64,000 nt of DNA. It comes from Agelaius tricolor (taxonomy: Eukaryota; Chordata; Aves; Passeriformes; Icteridae). The first letter of the stretch is position 1; every line of letters begins with the position of its first letter. The notes beneath the pieces are model-generated. The model had not been told where the DNA came from and did not search any database. It was given only the letters and a program-made list of their open reading frames with translations. Shown here piece by piece: positions 1-20,104 of the stretch. The stretch lies in contig JALJCS010000001.1 in assembly GCA_023055355.1 (NCBI GenBank), positions 72,705,381-72,769,380 of the forward strand, in the 5' to 3' direction. The translations under genes were made by a program, and so were the position numbers.

Positions 1-40
1 CCCACCAGTAGCATAGATTTTTCCATCCAGAACCACAGCA
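1..40 (-). CDS. KLHL29: KLHL29 exon, truncated by window edge: fifth/sixth kelch segment
   Basis: Only the first 40 bases of this exon are inside the window. The acceptor reads gaaaaacacag before TGCTGTGG. The carried-over AG plus T gives Ser, followed by AVVLDGKIYATGG, the GKIYxxGG strand that closes the fifth kelch blade. The remaining C-terminal segment (about 47 residues in human, from memory) and the stop codon should lie just below position 1. Frame and spacing agree with the upstream exon at 11495-11639. Confidence 0.9.
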
Positions 41-3000
41 CTGTGTTTTTCAAAAAAAGAAAAAAAGTTAGAGTTAGTTGTCTTACTGAGCAATTTTCTT
101 TTTAGGCTTAAAACAAACCCAGTCTTTTATAACAATGGGTAAACAATGAATACACCTTTTGTTCTTATCTGTATAAAACTGTGTGGGCATTTCTCTTCTC
201 TCTCCTTTTCTCTCCCCAAAATTAATCCTTTTTGTGTTCCTGCCAGGTAGGTAACTGTTGTCTCTAAATTAAACAGATCAAAGTCCAAGATCTTTCTCCA
301 GCCCACACCTGGGATCTGCAGCAAAAGTGGCAGGGTGCTGTGTCCCTGTAATACTTTGCACATGCAAAACCAATCCAAACAATTTGGGGTTCCCACCACC
401 TCAGCTGGAATAAAGTCTTTCTTCAAGTTACTTCTTTAATTGTTAATGAATGCTACAAAATCGGGGGTAAAAATCTTCAAGTATGTTCTGTTTCTTCAGC
501 CCCTTCCATGATTGGGTCCTGGCATGGGGTCCTGGAGATCCTGCTGACTTTGTCCTTGTGCACCCCAGGGTTGTCCATGGGAAAGCAGATCTGGGGCACA
601 CAGATCTGATGGCTGGGGCTGTGTGGCTGAGGGAATGACAGGGCAGCTCTTTGTTGGCATCTAAAGAAGATAAAAGACCTTACTGCTTTCCTAAAGTGAA
701 AGTGTTTGACTTCAGATACCTCATGTAAATCAGGAATAATGGGGCTGAACTAATCCCATGGTCCATAGGCTCCTGGTAAGAGGGAAGGTGCACAGGTGTG
801 GAAGGTATTTGAAAGAAAAAATGTCCCTTGGTCTCATCTCTTCCTCTTCCTTCCATTTTGTGCCTTGGCCTCTTGAGCACACAGCAGGACACTGCTTTGG
901 GCTGAAGAAGATGGGGCTGGGCTCCCATGTGTGCGTTTGGAAATGTCAGAGCATGGCAGAAGCATCTGGGGAGGAAAAGCCAATGCAGGGCCTGCTGTGT
1001 GCTCCATGCCGCCTTCGCACTGTGTGGGGGGAACCCAAAACTGAGACTGTCTGCTTTTTATCTGCCAGGAAGCCCAAATTTGCCTTCCAAGTTGATTTAA
1101 AGATGTTCTAATCTGGATGGGGTTGGCAGTGGTTTTTCTGGTCTGTTTGGAGAGCAGCTGGTGAATGATTGCATTAGGAAGGAAAAGGGAGACTTGGAGA
1201 GTATGAACCTGGCAAAGGATAGCAGGGAGAACACGAGGGAGGGAAGAGAAACTAATTGCAACCAAGAAGGTGGCCTAGATCTAACAATGTAGAAAAGTTT
1301 AGTGAACTTCTAGTCTTGGTAAAAACAAAGTAATTTTGTCTGGGTAATTTTGAAGTACTGGGAAGAGGAAAGATAAAAAGTGATAAAGGCAAAAGCCAGA
1401 GAGTGCTGGAAGACACAGGATGAACTGAGACTAAAATGGCACCGACAATGCCATGTGCTTCTGAAGAACACAAGACTCTGCTGTCCTTGTGGAGAAGCAG
1501 AGCCCGAGGTTAAAAATAAACTCACAATGACAACAGTGAGGACTCAAATAAGCCTAGTCCCTGGGTACCGCCAGGAAATAGGAAATAATGAGAATCTTGT
1601 CAAAATAACTGTTAATCTGAAAGGAGGAGGAAGGAGAGGGAGACTTGAAACATTTGATTAGAGCCTATCCACAAATCAGCAGGGCTGGATGATGCATAGC
1701 CCAGGCTCCTGAGGGAGTTTGCTAATGAACTTACTGAACCACGGGTAATTATTTTTCAAACGTCAGGGAGAAACAGGGAAGAATAAGGACTTGAGTAAAG
1801 CAAGTGACATCCTGAAAGATGGCTTTGAAAGAGAAGGAGCTCACCTCCAAAGGAGCCAGAGCTGGTGGCAGAGAGGCACTGCCTGGCAGGAACTCCTGCC
1901 AAGGCTCAGTCTCTATGCCCAGGAGGAAGCAGAGGTGGCAGGACCAGCCGACCCAGTAAATCAGAGAAATGTACCAATTAAACAACAGTTTTGGGCTTAG
2001 GATATTTGCTGAGGGGTGGAAAGCCCATCTCTGAACAGGAAAAAGTTACCCTTTAGGCAGGCTGGGAATTTCAGATTGCAAAATGTGGCCTGAGGAGGGG
2101 GAAGGATTGCCCCACCCCAGGCTCCTGATGTGGTGGAGGGGCTGTTGAAATGAGCAGAATGAGAGTTGAGAGATGAGGCTCTTGGGCAGTGGTTGCTGGT
2201 TTTGTTTAACTTTTTTTTCTGGATTGTGAAGCTGAAGAAGATGGAAGCTTATTTGGTTAGGATAGGCTTTTTGGGATGTGGAAGAAGGTCTAATGTCAGA
2301 GATGGACTGTGGTACAAAGCACCCCTACTGCATCTCTAATGAAATGCTGACTACTAATTAAAACAGTACTCCTACACAATGCTTGATGCAAAAAAAAGGA
2401 AATAAAAATTAAATGGGTGATCAGTTTTGTTGGGTTAAGTGGGAAAAATGAAAAAACTCCAAAAGAGCCCCAAAAAAGATCTGTCTAAAGAACTATCAAT
2501 AATAGACAATTGAAACAAGTATTAGTGTGGAGCATGGGGACTGGGGCTGGTTCCATCAGTGCTGAGGATCAAGGTCTGCTGTCCATGAATGGCCTTAGTT
2601 TTGATTTCCTGGTGTGGATATGCTGGTGTAGATGGCAGCACCTCACACCAATACAGAGAGGATCTCAGACCTCAGTCACCACTGATGTACAAGGCTGGTT
2701 CACCCCTCCCTCCTCATTAACTGATGAAATTCCTCGGCATGGAGTCATTACCAGAGGGAAGACTCTACAGGTGGCCATAGGAGCAGGAGCCAAGCAGGCA
2801 CCAGCCCTTCCTTGCTGGCTCTGTGCTGCTCAGCTGAAACCTGGCCCTAAGTGCTGGTGCTCCCTCAGGCATCTCACGTCTCTAAACAGGGACGTGGGTG
2901 CTTTACAAATTCTTGTGTCGCATCTTAGCCACCCACATTCCTTGCAGTGGAATCTTCTTCTGTGGCATGTTTGGTAGGAGCTACTCTGAGCCAGAGCTGC

Positions 3001-4384
3001 TGCCGCCACAGAGCAGCTGAGCAGCCAAGGAAACCTTTTCAAAATGATCTGGGTCTGGGCTCCTCCCCAGCCCATGCTCTGGATTTGGGGTTACACCGAG
3101 TGCACAAGTGCTGCCCTTGTTCTCTGGAACCTGGCCTACAGCCCTGCAAAGAATTCCTGCCCAGCTCAATCCTGTACCTTCCCATCAGTGAGGAAGAAAT
3201 GGATGCTGAATTCCACCCTCTGGAAGACTGTATGAATTTTAAATGTTGATTAGAGCAACTTCTGCTCCCTCTGTATGCGATTCCCATATATAAGATTGGC
3301 AAAATGCTTGTGAGTCATGCCTGAGGTTAAGCAAAGCACTGAGCTGCTCCTGCCATGAAGAAATAGTTCTGAGCACACAGTGGGTCCTCCTGAACAGGGA
3401 ACTTTGGAGATATTCAGCCATCTCTGGGGCTAAAGTGGCAGGTAGGTGCTTAAGATAATTAGGAATTTAATCCTAAATTGCTGCTACTTTGTAGCATTAG
3501 GACAATCACTGCTAATTTCTGGGACCTGAGAGAACAGAAAACTCAAGTGGGCTCTAAAACCTTAAGAAAAGTGAATGGAAAGGAGTATGCTCATTGCTCT
3601 TTCTTCTTTACTGTGACAATATTTCGTTTCTCCCCTCCCCTCCATCCCATCAGCTGTAAAAACATCGTTACCAAGGCTGACAGACAAAGAAAGAAATAAT
3701 TACAATAATTAGGATGCGAGTTTATTGCTTGGTGCCATTAATCCAGAGAGATAAAATGATTACAGGCTGTCAGAGCCTGGGAAGGAAGGAAGGAAGCTCT
3801 GTGCCAGAGAGCCTTGCTGCAGGGACACAAACCCTGATGGCTTTGGGGCAGTGACTTCCCTGGCTGGGGAGCAGCCAGACCTCCACCTCTCCAGCAGGAT
3901 GCCTGGGGAGAAGGTAATGGGCATCCAAACCCAGATCACTTCAGCCACTCCTTCCAAAAATATGAGTTACAGCAAATTATTACCATGCAGGCTAATGAAT
4001 GACCCAGCTTTCTACTCTGCAGGTAATTACTGCTGTTCACTAGAGAGGCTTCTCCTGCCCTGTGACTGATTCTCCTGAGGTGCCCGGGCATCCTTCATTT
4101 CCCAAGCAATGCTCAGTGTCAGAGGATCATGCTGTGACTGTCCCCTGACACTGCCATGGGTGGTCTGATCCATCTGCTGACCTCCATGAAGCTCTGGATC
4201 ACACTCCCAGGAAAATCCCAATGAGGCTGAGGTGTGCCAAGGGCTGGTGAGGACCTGACTGGTGTGCTTGGGTAATCTAAACACCCTTTACATCTCTTCC
4301 CTGCCTATCCACCTTTCAGTCCTTGCCCAGGCTGATCAAATGGCAGAGAAGGTCCCTCTCTGACAGCTCTCTTGATGGACAAAC

Positions 4385-4920
4385 TGAATCACTGAACCAA
4401 AAAATCCAAGAACAGCCCAGGCAGGAAGGGACCTTGAAAGATCATCTGCTCCAACCTTTGTGGGAAAGGGGCACCAGATGAGATTTTCTTGCATCCTGTC
4501 CAATCACATCCTGAAAACCTTTGGTGATGGGGACTCCACCACATCCCTGGGGAGGTTGTTCCAGTGAATGACTGACCTCACTGTAAGGAATTCTTGCATC
4601 ATGATGAAGCCTCTGTTTGTGCAGCTTTTACCTCTTGCCCCATTGTCTTCTCCCTGTGGCTCCTTGTCAATAGAGAGCTTCCATCCTCCTTGTGGCTGCT
4701 CTTTTAGCGCTGGACTACTCTGTGAGGGTCCCCTGAGCCATCTCTTTCCAGGGAGAAAAGACTTTCAGTCTTCCCTCATCAGGCAGGCCCTCTAGTCCTT
4801 TGAACATCCTCACAACCCTCCTCTGGACCCTCTCCAGTCTTTCTGTGTCTTTTTTTAACTGTGTGCTGCCCGACAAGAGCTGAGTAGAGTGAGAAGATGG
4901 AAGTCTCCTGATGGGCAGTA
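4385..4920 (-). mobile_element. CR1 LINE fragment, 3' part, minus orientation
   Basis: The left end carries the reverse-complemented CR1 3' tail (gcaggaagggaccttgaaag, gatcatctgctccaacc), then ggggactccaccacatccct and ggttgttccagtg. The right part corresponds to the end of CR1 ORF2: on the minus strand the residues RLERVQRRVVRMFKGLEG match the reverse-transcriptase C-terminal region seen in CR1 elements. The copy is 5'-truncated, with stops and indels, and cannot encode a working protein. The right boundary is approximate. It lies in the same orientation as KLHL29 transcription. Confidence 0.85.
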
Positions 4921-5429
4921 AGATTTGGAAGCAGAGGATCATTGTCTTTTTTTCTCTGTGTTTGAGAGTTGAATGCCTGGGTGCTCTTGCTCCAGCACTT
5001 ATCTCTTCCAATGACATGCTGGACATATCATCAAGCAGTGGGATTACAAGAAATGGTAATTTTATTACTTTAAAATTTTTCCTGCTCAGTCCTAAATATC
5101 ACATCAGCCTCATCAGGAAATGTTAACACATAATTGTTAAAAATTGTGTCTTTTAACTCTCAGGATTGCAAAAGATTTGAAATGGCTGAATTAGTGTATT
5201 GTTTTGACTGCCTGCAGCTTAGTATCTACTGAGGCCTCAAACAATGTTTTCTCCCTCCTCATTTCTGGCTATGCATGCAGAAACACACATTTATTTCAAG
5301 CAGTTCCATGAACATTATTGAGTATTATCAGTTAGGTCGACACAGGATCTGCTTAAAAGAAGGGAAAAAAAAAAAGATCCCTGCATTTATTAGTGGATGA
5401 ATTTCCTTCCTGACCTAAGACTTCAGGAG

Positions 5430-5545
5430 GGCTTTACTGGAGGTGGAACTGAATGATGCTGATGGGATTTTTGTGCAGGGACAGGAGCTGGACTTGATGA
5501 TCCTTGTGCATCCCTTCCAACTGAGGATATTCTGTAATTCCAGGA
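5430..5545 (+). mobile_element. CR1 LINE 3' tail fragment
   Basis: The segment gagctggacttgatgatcct, then gtgcatcccttccaactgag and gatattctgtaattcc is the standard CR1 3' end in plus orientation. Only about 100 bases are recognisable and the left border is uncertain. Confidence 0.75.
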
Positions 5546-7784
5546 TGCTCATCAACTGGATGGAGCTGGTGTTAGGACCAGGAAGCCTCCAGGGTCCCAG
5601 CCCCTGCAGGGTGTGGCTCTGGGCAGTGGCAGGCAGAGCTGCAAGTGCCCCTTAAGTTTTCTGTTAAACCTGGGACCTTTCTGAGACACCTGCACGGGGG
5701 TTTGAGGCATTGGAGCAAAAGGCGTTGCTGGCCCTGTGTCTGTGGGTGGTGGCAGTCAGGGAGCCAAGGCACTGTCTGCAGCTTGGTGGCTGTCCCTGCT
5801 TGGTGGCAGTGCTGACAGCCCCCAGTGGTGGCAGCCAGGGTGTTGTGTGGCACAGGGCTCGAGCTCGGGTGGCCGTGTCACGCTGCCAGAAGTGTCATCT
5901 TTTCAATGAGATGGATAAATGAGGGTCCAGATTAGTCATGGTCAATTAGGAGGATATCATAACCCTTCCTGGAGCAGGATTATTAGTGTGGGTGTTCTGG
6001 CCAAGCTCCAGTTATATTCTCCCCTACTCCACAAGCACTTTCCCTTGCTAATGATCCAAAGCCATCACGTGGCACTGTTACTTGTTGCTGAAATCCAGCA
6101 GTGTTTTACTCCACAGTCCACAGCACATCAGTAATGGCCTGAGTGCTCTGTCTGTATCAGTTATGCTTTAATGCCCACCACAATCCTTCATGTCATCAGC
6201 TCCTACAGAAATTACTGCCTGGTAAGTTAGTCTGGTGCAGCAGTTCTCACTGCTGTCTGTGGAGCAGAGCCCCAGACCTATGTCTCCTTCCAGATAGGCT
6301 GGAAGGTTTTGGTTTTCCCTTCTGGACTACAAACAGCTCCAGCTGCAAATGCTGCTGGCTGAACACACCAACCTTCCTGCCTGTAGGTTTGGGAATTCCA
6401 TGGCCATTGAGGAATGTTCCATAATAGTTCCATAATAGTTGCACCTGGGAATATCCATCCAAACGAGCTGTGCTCCAATCCCTTCCACTGCCTGGAGTTA
6501 CCATGAGCTTTGCAAGGCAGAAAGGAGCCAGCCTGGGGAGGCTGCAACTGGTGCTGTAGGTCAGCAATGCCTGGCACATCATTTCAGGAAGCACCCTGCT
6601 TGGCTGCTCAAAAACAAGTCCTTACTTGAAAAGAAAAGGTGGGGGTGGGGGGTGTGTGTATGTGTAAAATAATCCCCACACTGACCCTGGTTTTGTGCTG
6701 TTCAGCCTGAGTCAAAGTTTTATTAAAGATTTCCATTCAGCAGAACCATCTAATAAATCTTACTGGTTAGCAGTCAGAGGAGGAGGAAGAAAATGCTTTT
6801 CTGGTGTCTGTTGGGAATTGCTGGTACTAAATTAGCTTCTCTGGAATTACTGCTGGCACCACCATGCTGCTGCTGTTGCCCCGTGGAGGCTCTCTGTAGC
6901 ACAAACCTGTTTGCACGCTGCCTGCATTCTAAGCAAGCAGAATATGGAATTTTTAATCATGCACAGGAATGCATTTGGTATTCTTTTCACTTGTGGAAAA
7001 ATAAACCCTTGAAGGGCACTGCAGGAAGGGAGAACTCCCACCTGCAAAGCCACGCTGAAGGGGAGGGATATCTGCAAGTCTTTTTGGAGGGAGGTGTCTG
7101 GCAGAGTGAGGTGTCATCATCTCATCCTGGCTTTTCATTCCTGTTGGCTGCTGTCCACCATCTCAAGATCCTGCAAATAAACAGGGGCTGCCAAACTGAA
7201 AGGGTGTGTGGCAAAAAGCTCACACTTGCCTGATGTTTGGGAAGTGTCAAATATTTCCCTCACCTTGTGTGGAAGGTGTTCAAGCTCTCAGTGAATTTTA
7301 AAATGCTTCAGGCCTGTTATAGCTCCATTTAGCACCATCTTTCAAAGGGTTAATTCTACATCAGCATGAATTTCTTATTGACTTCCATCAGGCTGGGCTT
7401 AATCTGAAAATGATCCTCAATTTGCTCTTCTGTTGATTGTGAGCTGGAGACCGAACCATTTATTTTTCATTTTTCATTAAAAGTAATTTAACTTGATATT
7501 AAAACCATTTGAATGGACCTTTAATTTTTCACAGGCAGGGAATGTCACACACATTTCTTTTCCCTCTGCTTGAGGCTATCATGCTCCCTCATCACTAACA
7601 TGTAGAAACAAAGCAGATAAAAATAAAAGTGATGCGGTCAAGATTTTCCCCAGCAAATTCAGTATTGAGTGATTCCTGGTGAGAGGAGATCAATAGCATG
7701 CAGTTAATTTTTAAGTTGTTTATGTTGCTGCTTTTAAACCATGCTTTTTGTGATCCATGCTAATGAGTGGAATGAGGAATTTAT

Positions 7785-9500
7785 AGATTCACAGGCTAAG
7801 GTCAGAAGGGACCTCTGTGCTTAGTTAATCTGAGCTTGTGTATACGCAGGCCATGGACATTTCCCCAGGCAGCATCTCTCCTGGAAACATATCTAATCTC
7901 CTCTTAAAAACAGTGAGTGTAGGTGAGTTCAACCCTTCCCTTGCTGCTTCTCTGTTTAATTATCCTTGCTGTTGGAAAAGTGCTTCACTTACGAGATGCG
8001 TAACTTGACTTTCCAGCCCTTGTGACCTGCTACACCTTTGTCTGCGAGACTGAAAGCTTCTCCATTTGCTCCCAGTGATCAAATCACCTCTCAGCCTTTC
8101 TTTGATAAACTCCTTGAGTTTCATGTCAAAGGTCTGATTTGCAATCTGGGGTCATTTTGGCAGCTTCCCTTTGAACTTCTGCTGGTATTTCCACATGTTG
8201 ATGCGGGACCCAGGACCTGCACTCATCTCCCAGCACTGTATACAGCAGCACTCGCTCTACCCAGATCCAGCTTGTTTTCATTTTGGTGTTGGGACATGTT
8301 TTATATCCCCAATATTGCACTGACCTTTTATCCAGAGCACTGTGATGTGAGCTCATGTTGTGCTGCTCTGAGTGATCTCGTTTATGTCCTCCTCTGAGAC
8401 CTGGCTTTCTAAGGGAGCAGGGCTGCTATGAGTGTGCTTGCTCTGTGTCTTACTTTGTATTTAAAATACCACCGCTGGCTTGAGACAGTTCAACAGAGAT
8501 ATTCAGGGAACTGATAAAATAGCTCCTTCTGTAATATTTTGTACCCATTAAGTGTTAAGCCCCCTGCAGCCTTATCAGGAGAGATTTTCTATTACCTGGA
8601 TTGTTGATAGATGTATTAAATAGCATTGGAGAAGAAGAAATGCTTGCTGCCAGTGGCCTTGCTGAATGATACCTTCTCATTAACAACTACACTTTGAGAT
8701 CTGTCAGTGAGGCAGATTTAATCTCTCTACCATGTGCCTTGTTAATTCCATCTAATGCCAGCCAAATACCTTGGAGAAATTGCAGTATATTACAGCATCA
8801 CAGTTGTCTTTAGCAGCCAGGCATGTTGGCTAAGAAAGAACCACGCTTCCCAACACCTCTGGTGGACTTGGCAGTGTCAGGTTCACGGCTGGATTTGAGG
8901 ACCTTCGAGGTCTTTTCAAATCTAAATGAGTCTATGATAACAGGGTGGTTTAACAAGCTTCATTTTCCAGAAAAGTGCATTGATTGATCTTCATTATTTT
9001 ATTAGCATCTAGTTATTTGTTGATGAAATCCCAAATTAACCACTCTGGTATTTTGCAGAGGACCAACATGAGGCTAAGTGAGACCACTTACCTTGATGCT
9101 GGCACTTTGCAAAATTAATTGCTGCACTGAAATTCTCCTTTTCACCTTTTCACAGTACAGAAGCACTCTGGCAGTGCCCTGATCCATCCTCAACTTGAAA
9201 AGTTATTAAAAATCAACATTAGCGGTTCAATCAGCTTCTCAATGAAGTCTCTAAAGACACCTGTGTCTAAGACAGCTGCATTGCTGGATCTGAGAATAAA
9301 ATTTCAGAGTTCCCATCTTTCCTTGTTGCCCACAGTAACTGCTTTTGGTCCCTCACAGCAGAACACAGAACCAAACCTCCTTGTATCCTTCCAAATACAG
9401 ATGAGAAACACCTACCAATTGGTCTGTATTTTACTTTGCTACCTCATCAGTCTCATCAGCAGTGGTTTTATAACTGATTCAAATTACAAATTTTGTCCCC
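7785..9500 (-). mobile_element. Ancient L3/CR1-like LINE, minus orientation, interrupted
   Basis: The left end (tttatagattcacaggctaa, ggtcagaagggacctctgtg) is the reverse complement of an old CR1/L3 3' tail. Further right, gatagatgtattaaatagca, ccatgtgccttgttaattcc and ggagaaattgcagtatatta match the body of the vertebrate L3/CR1 family as I remember it. After the interruption at about 8837-8945 it resumes (ggtttaacaagcttcatttt; gttattaaaaatcaacatta). It may continue weakly to about 9830. No open reading frame survives. Divergence is high, so this is an old, fixed insertion. Confidence 0.7.
8837..8945 (+). mobile_element. Younger CR1 3' tail nested in the L3-like element
   Basis: The sequence ggctggatttgaggaccttc, gaggtcttttcaaatctaaa and tgagtctatgata is a plus-orientation CR1 3' end. 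It sits exactly where the surrounding minus-orientation L3-like sequence is interrupted, which fits a later insertion. Borders are good to about 10-15 bases. Confidence 0.65.
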
Positions 9501-11493
9501 AAAATTTTTAAGTGCCTTTCTTTTTACCCCCATCAGCCCTCAGCACTGGTTCCCTCAGCCTCTTGTAGCAGCAGGTTTTAAACATATTTGTTACTGCTGA
9601 TCACCCATCCTCCCTATTTCCACACACACCGATTTATTTAGGTTTTGTCACAAGCTTTACATGTCTTTAGGCTGAAATATTTTTCCTTGACTGTTTCCCA
9701 GTGCATTCAAGAATCTTTGAAATGGTGCTTTTTTTGCTTCCAATTGGATGTATTTTTTTTTGGTGACCATTCCACTATAATTGTAGGTTTCCTGACCACC
9801 GTTGCTTTAGGCATTAGAAAAAAAGTCATTTAAAAGTTTGAAGTTACTTTTTATGGATGGGTGGCAAATTCTACTTAAACAAAGCCCATTATTATGGAGC
9901 CTAAGCACTAGGGAATATTTAGGTCACTGGTTCACTTTCCTTGGTCGTTCTGTACTGTAGGGTGCAGAGCAAAGCATCCCTTCATGTCAGAAACCCTGGC
10001 AAGTTTTCAGGTGAGGTGTTCAGCCAACAGTTGAAATGAGCCATGCAATTTCTCTTGTATATTTAACAGATTCTTGTCACTTTTTACAAACCCAAGATGT
10101 TCAAAGAGCAGCTCATCCCTCTCTATGATGGATGGGAAAATGCAGGAATGTATCAAATGTCCAAATCCCTCATGTTTCATTTTACAGCTTAGGGCTCTAA
10201 TATTGTATGGTGTTGTGCCCGTTATTTCTAGTTTTCAGGAGAAAAATATCATTCTATGCTGCCTGAGCACTGCACTACTCATCCTGCTTTGCCTCCTGCT
10301 AGAGTAGAGGGACTGGGAGGATGTTTCCTTAGAGAAGGGGAACAGGGCAGCAGCCACTGGGATGGAGCTGGCTTGGGACAGAGCTGGTGCTCTGACCCCT
10401 CTGCTTACAGCAATATCTGCTCCAACAGCCAAGAGAGGGTGCCCCTTAAATTAATAAAAGGAAGGGAAAAAGGTGAAAATGAGAACAAAAACAGCAAAAA
10501 GAGAAAAACTGAGCATGATTTCTTAAAAGGCATTTTCTCATGTGCATTGAAGTGAAAGGCTAAATCCAAGTTAAAACATGGAGGTGTTTTCCAACAGTAG
10601 GATGGGGGCCAGGGACACTCCTGGAGCAAGGTGCAGTTGGCTGCATATCTGGAAGAAGTGGGTCTGCTGTGGGCCCTGCTGCTGCCCATTGCTGCTCTTC
10701 CTCCCACCCCAGCCAGTGCTTTGCCAGGACAGTGCCTGGCTCAGTGCCTCAGGGTGCTTCAGACATGGATGACAAACCCTCACCTGATGCCTGTGGCAGT
10801 GTCTAGAGCCCAGCTGTGGCTTTTCCAGAGAAACCAGCAGCTCAGCCCTTCCCCAGCCTGGGAATCTGCTCTAGGAAGGGCTGGCTGTGAACGGTGCAGA
10901 ACAAGCCCGTCTTTCAGTAGCAGCCATGTAAAACTATTTAAAAGGCCTTTAAGTGCTGCCAGTACCTGCAATGGCTGCCAAGTTTTATTTTTGTCAGGCA
11001 ACTGGTGAAATTTGTTCAACTTGAGACCACAATCAGGGAAAGGAGCCCGAAAAGCAATCACAGGCACCTAATAAATAATAGTAATTAATACTCGTGTGTA
11101 GTGCTTACTCAGGATTCTTTTTCTTTCAAGGATCTTTTAGCTGGTTAGCAAAAACATTCCACATTATGGTGGTCTCTCCTACAGAGGGTATTAATCATCC
11201 TCTAGTTGCACATGGCAAACTGAGAACAGCATTCCTGTAATCACTGGAGGAGCCCAACTCACATCCCACCCCATGATCCATCGTGCCTGAACACGAGGAG
11301 ACACGTGAACCATAACAGACTGCTGAATGTACACTTTGGGAAATGCTGTGTGCCTGAGCACGTACAGAAAAGAGATGAGGAAAAACCCCAAATAGTTCAC
11401 ACCTCCCTTCCCCTCTCCCCTTCACTTGTAGTAGCTTATTTATCAACAGAAAATGTTAAGGCATCGGTAATTCCATTTTAATGTTTTTTCTCA

Positions 11494-20104
<8,611 letters not shown>

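Noticed and set aside
4715..5026. Minus-strand frame with reverse-transcriptase-like residues
   Set aside because: It is the decayed C-terminal end of CR1 ORF2 and continues into unrelated sequence; not a host gene.
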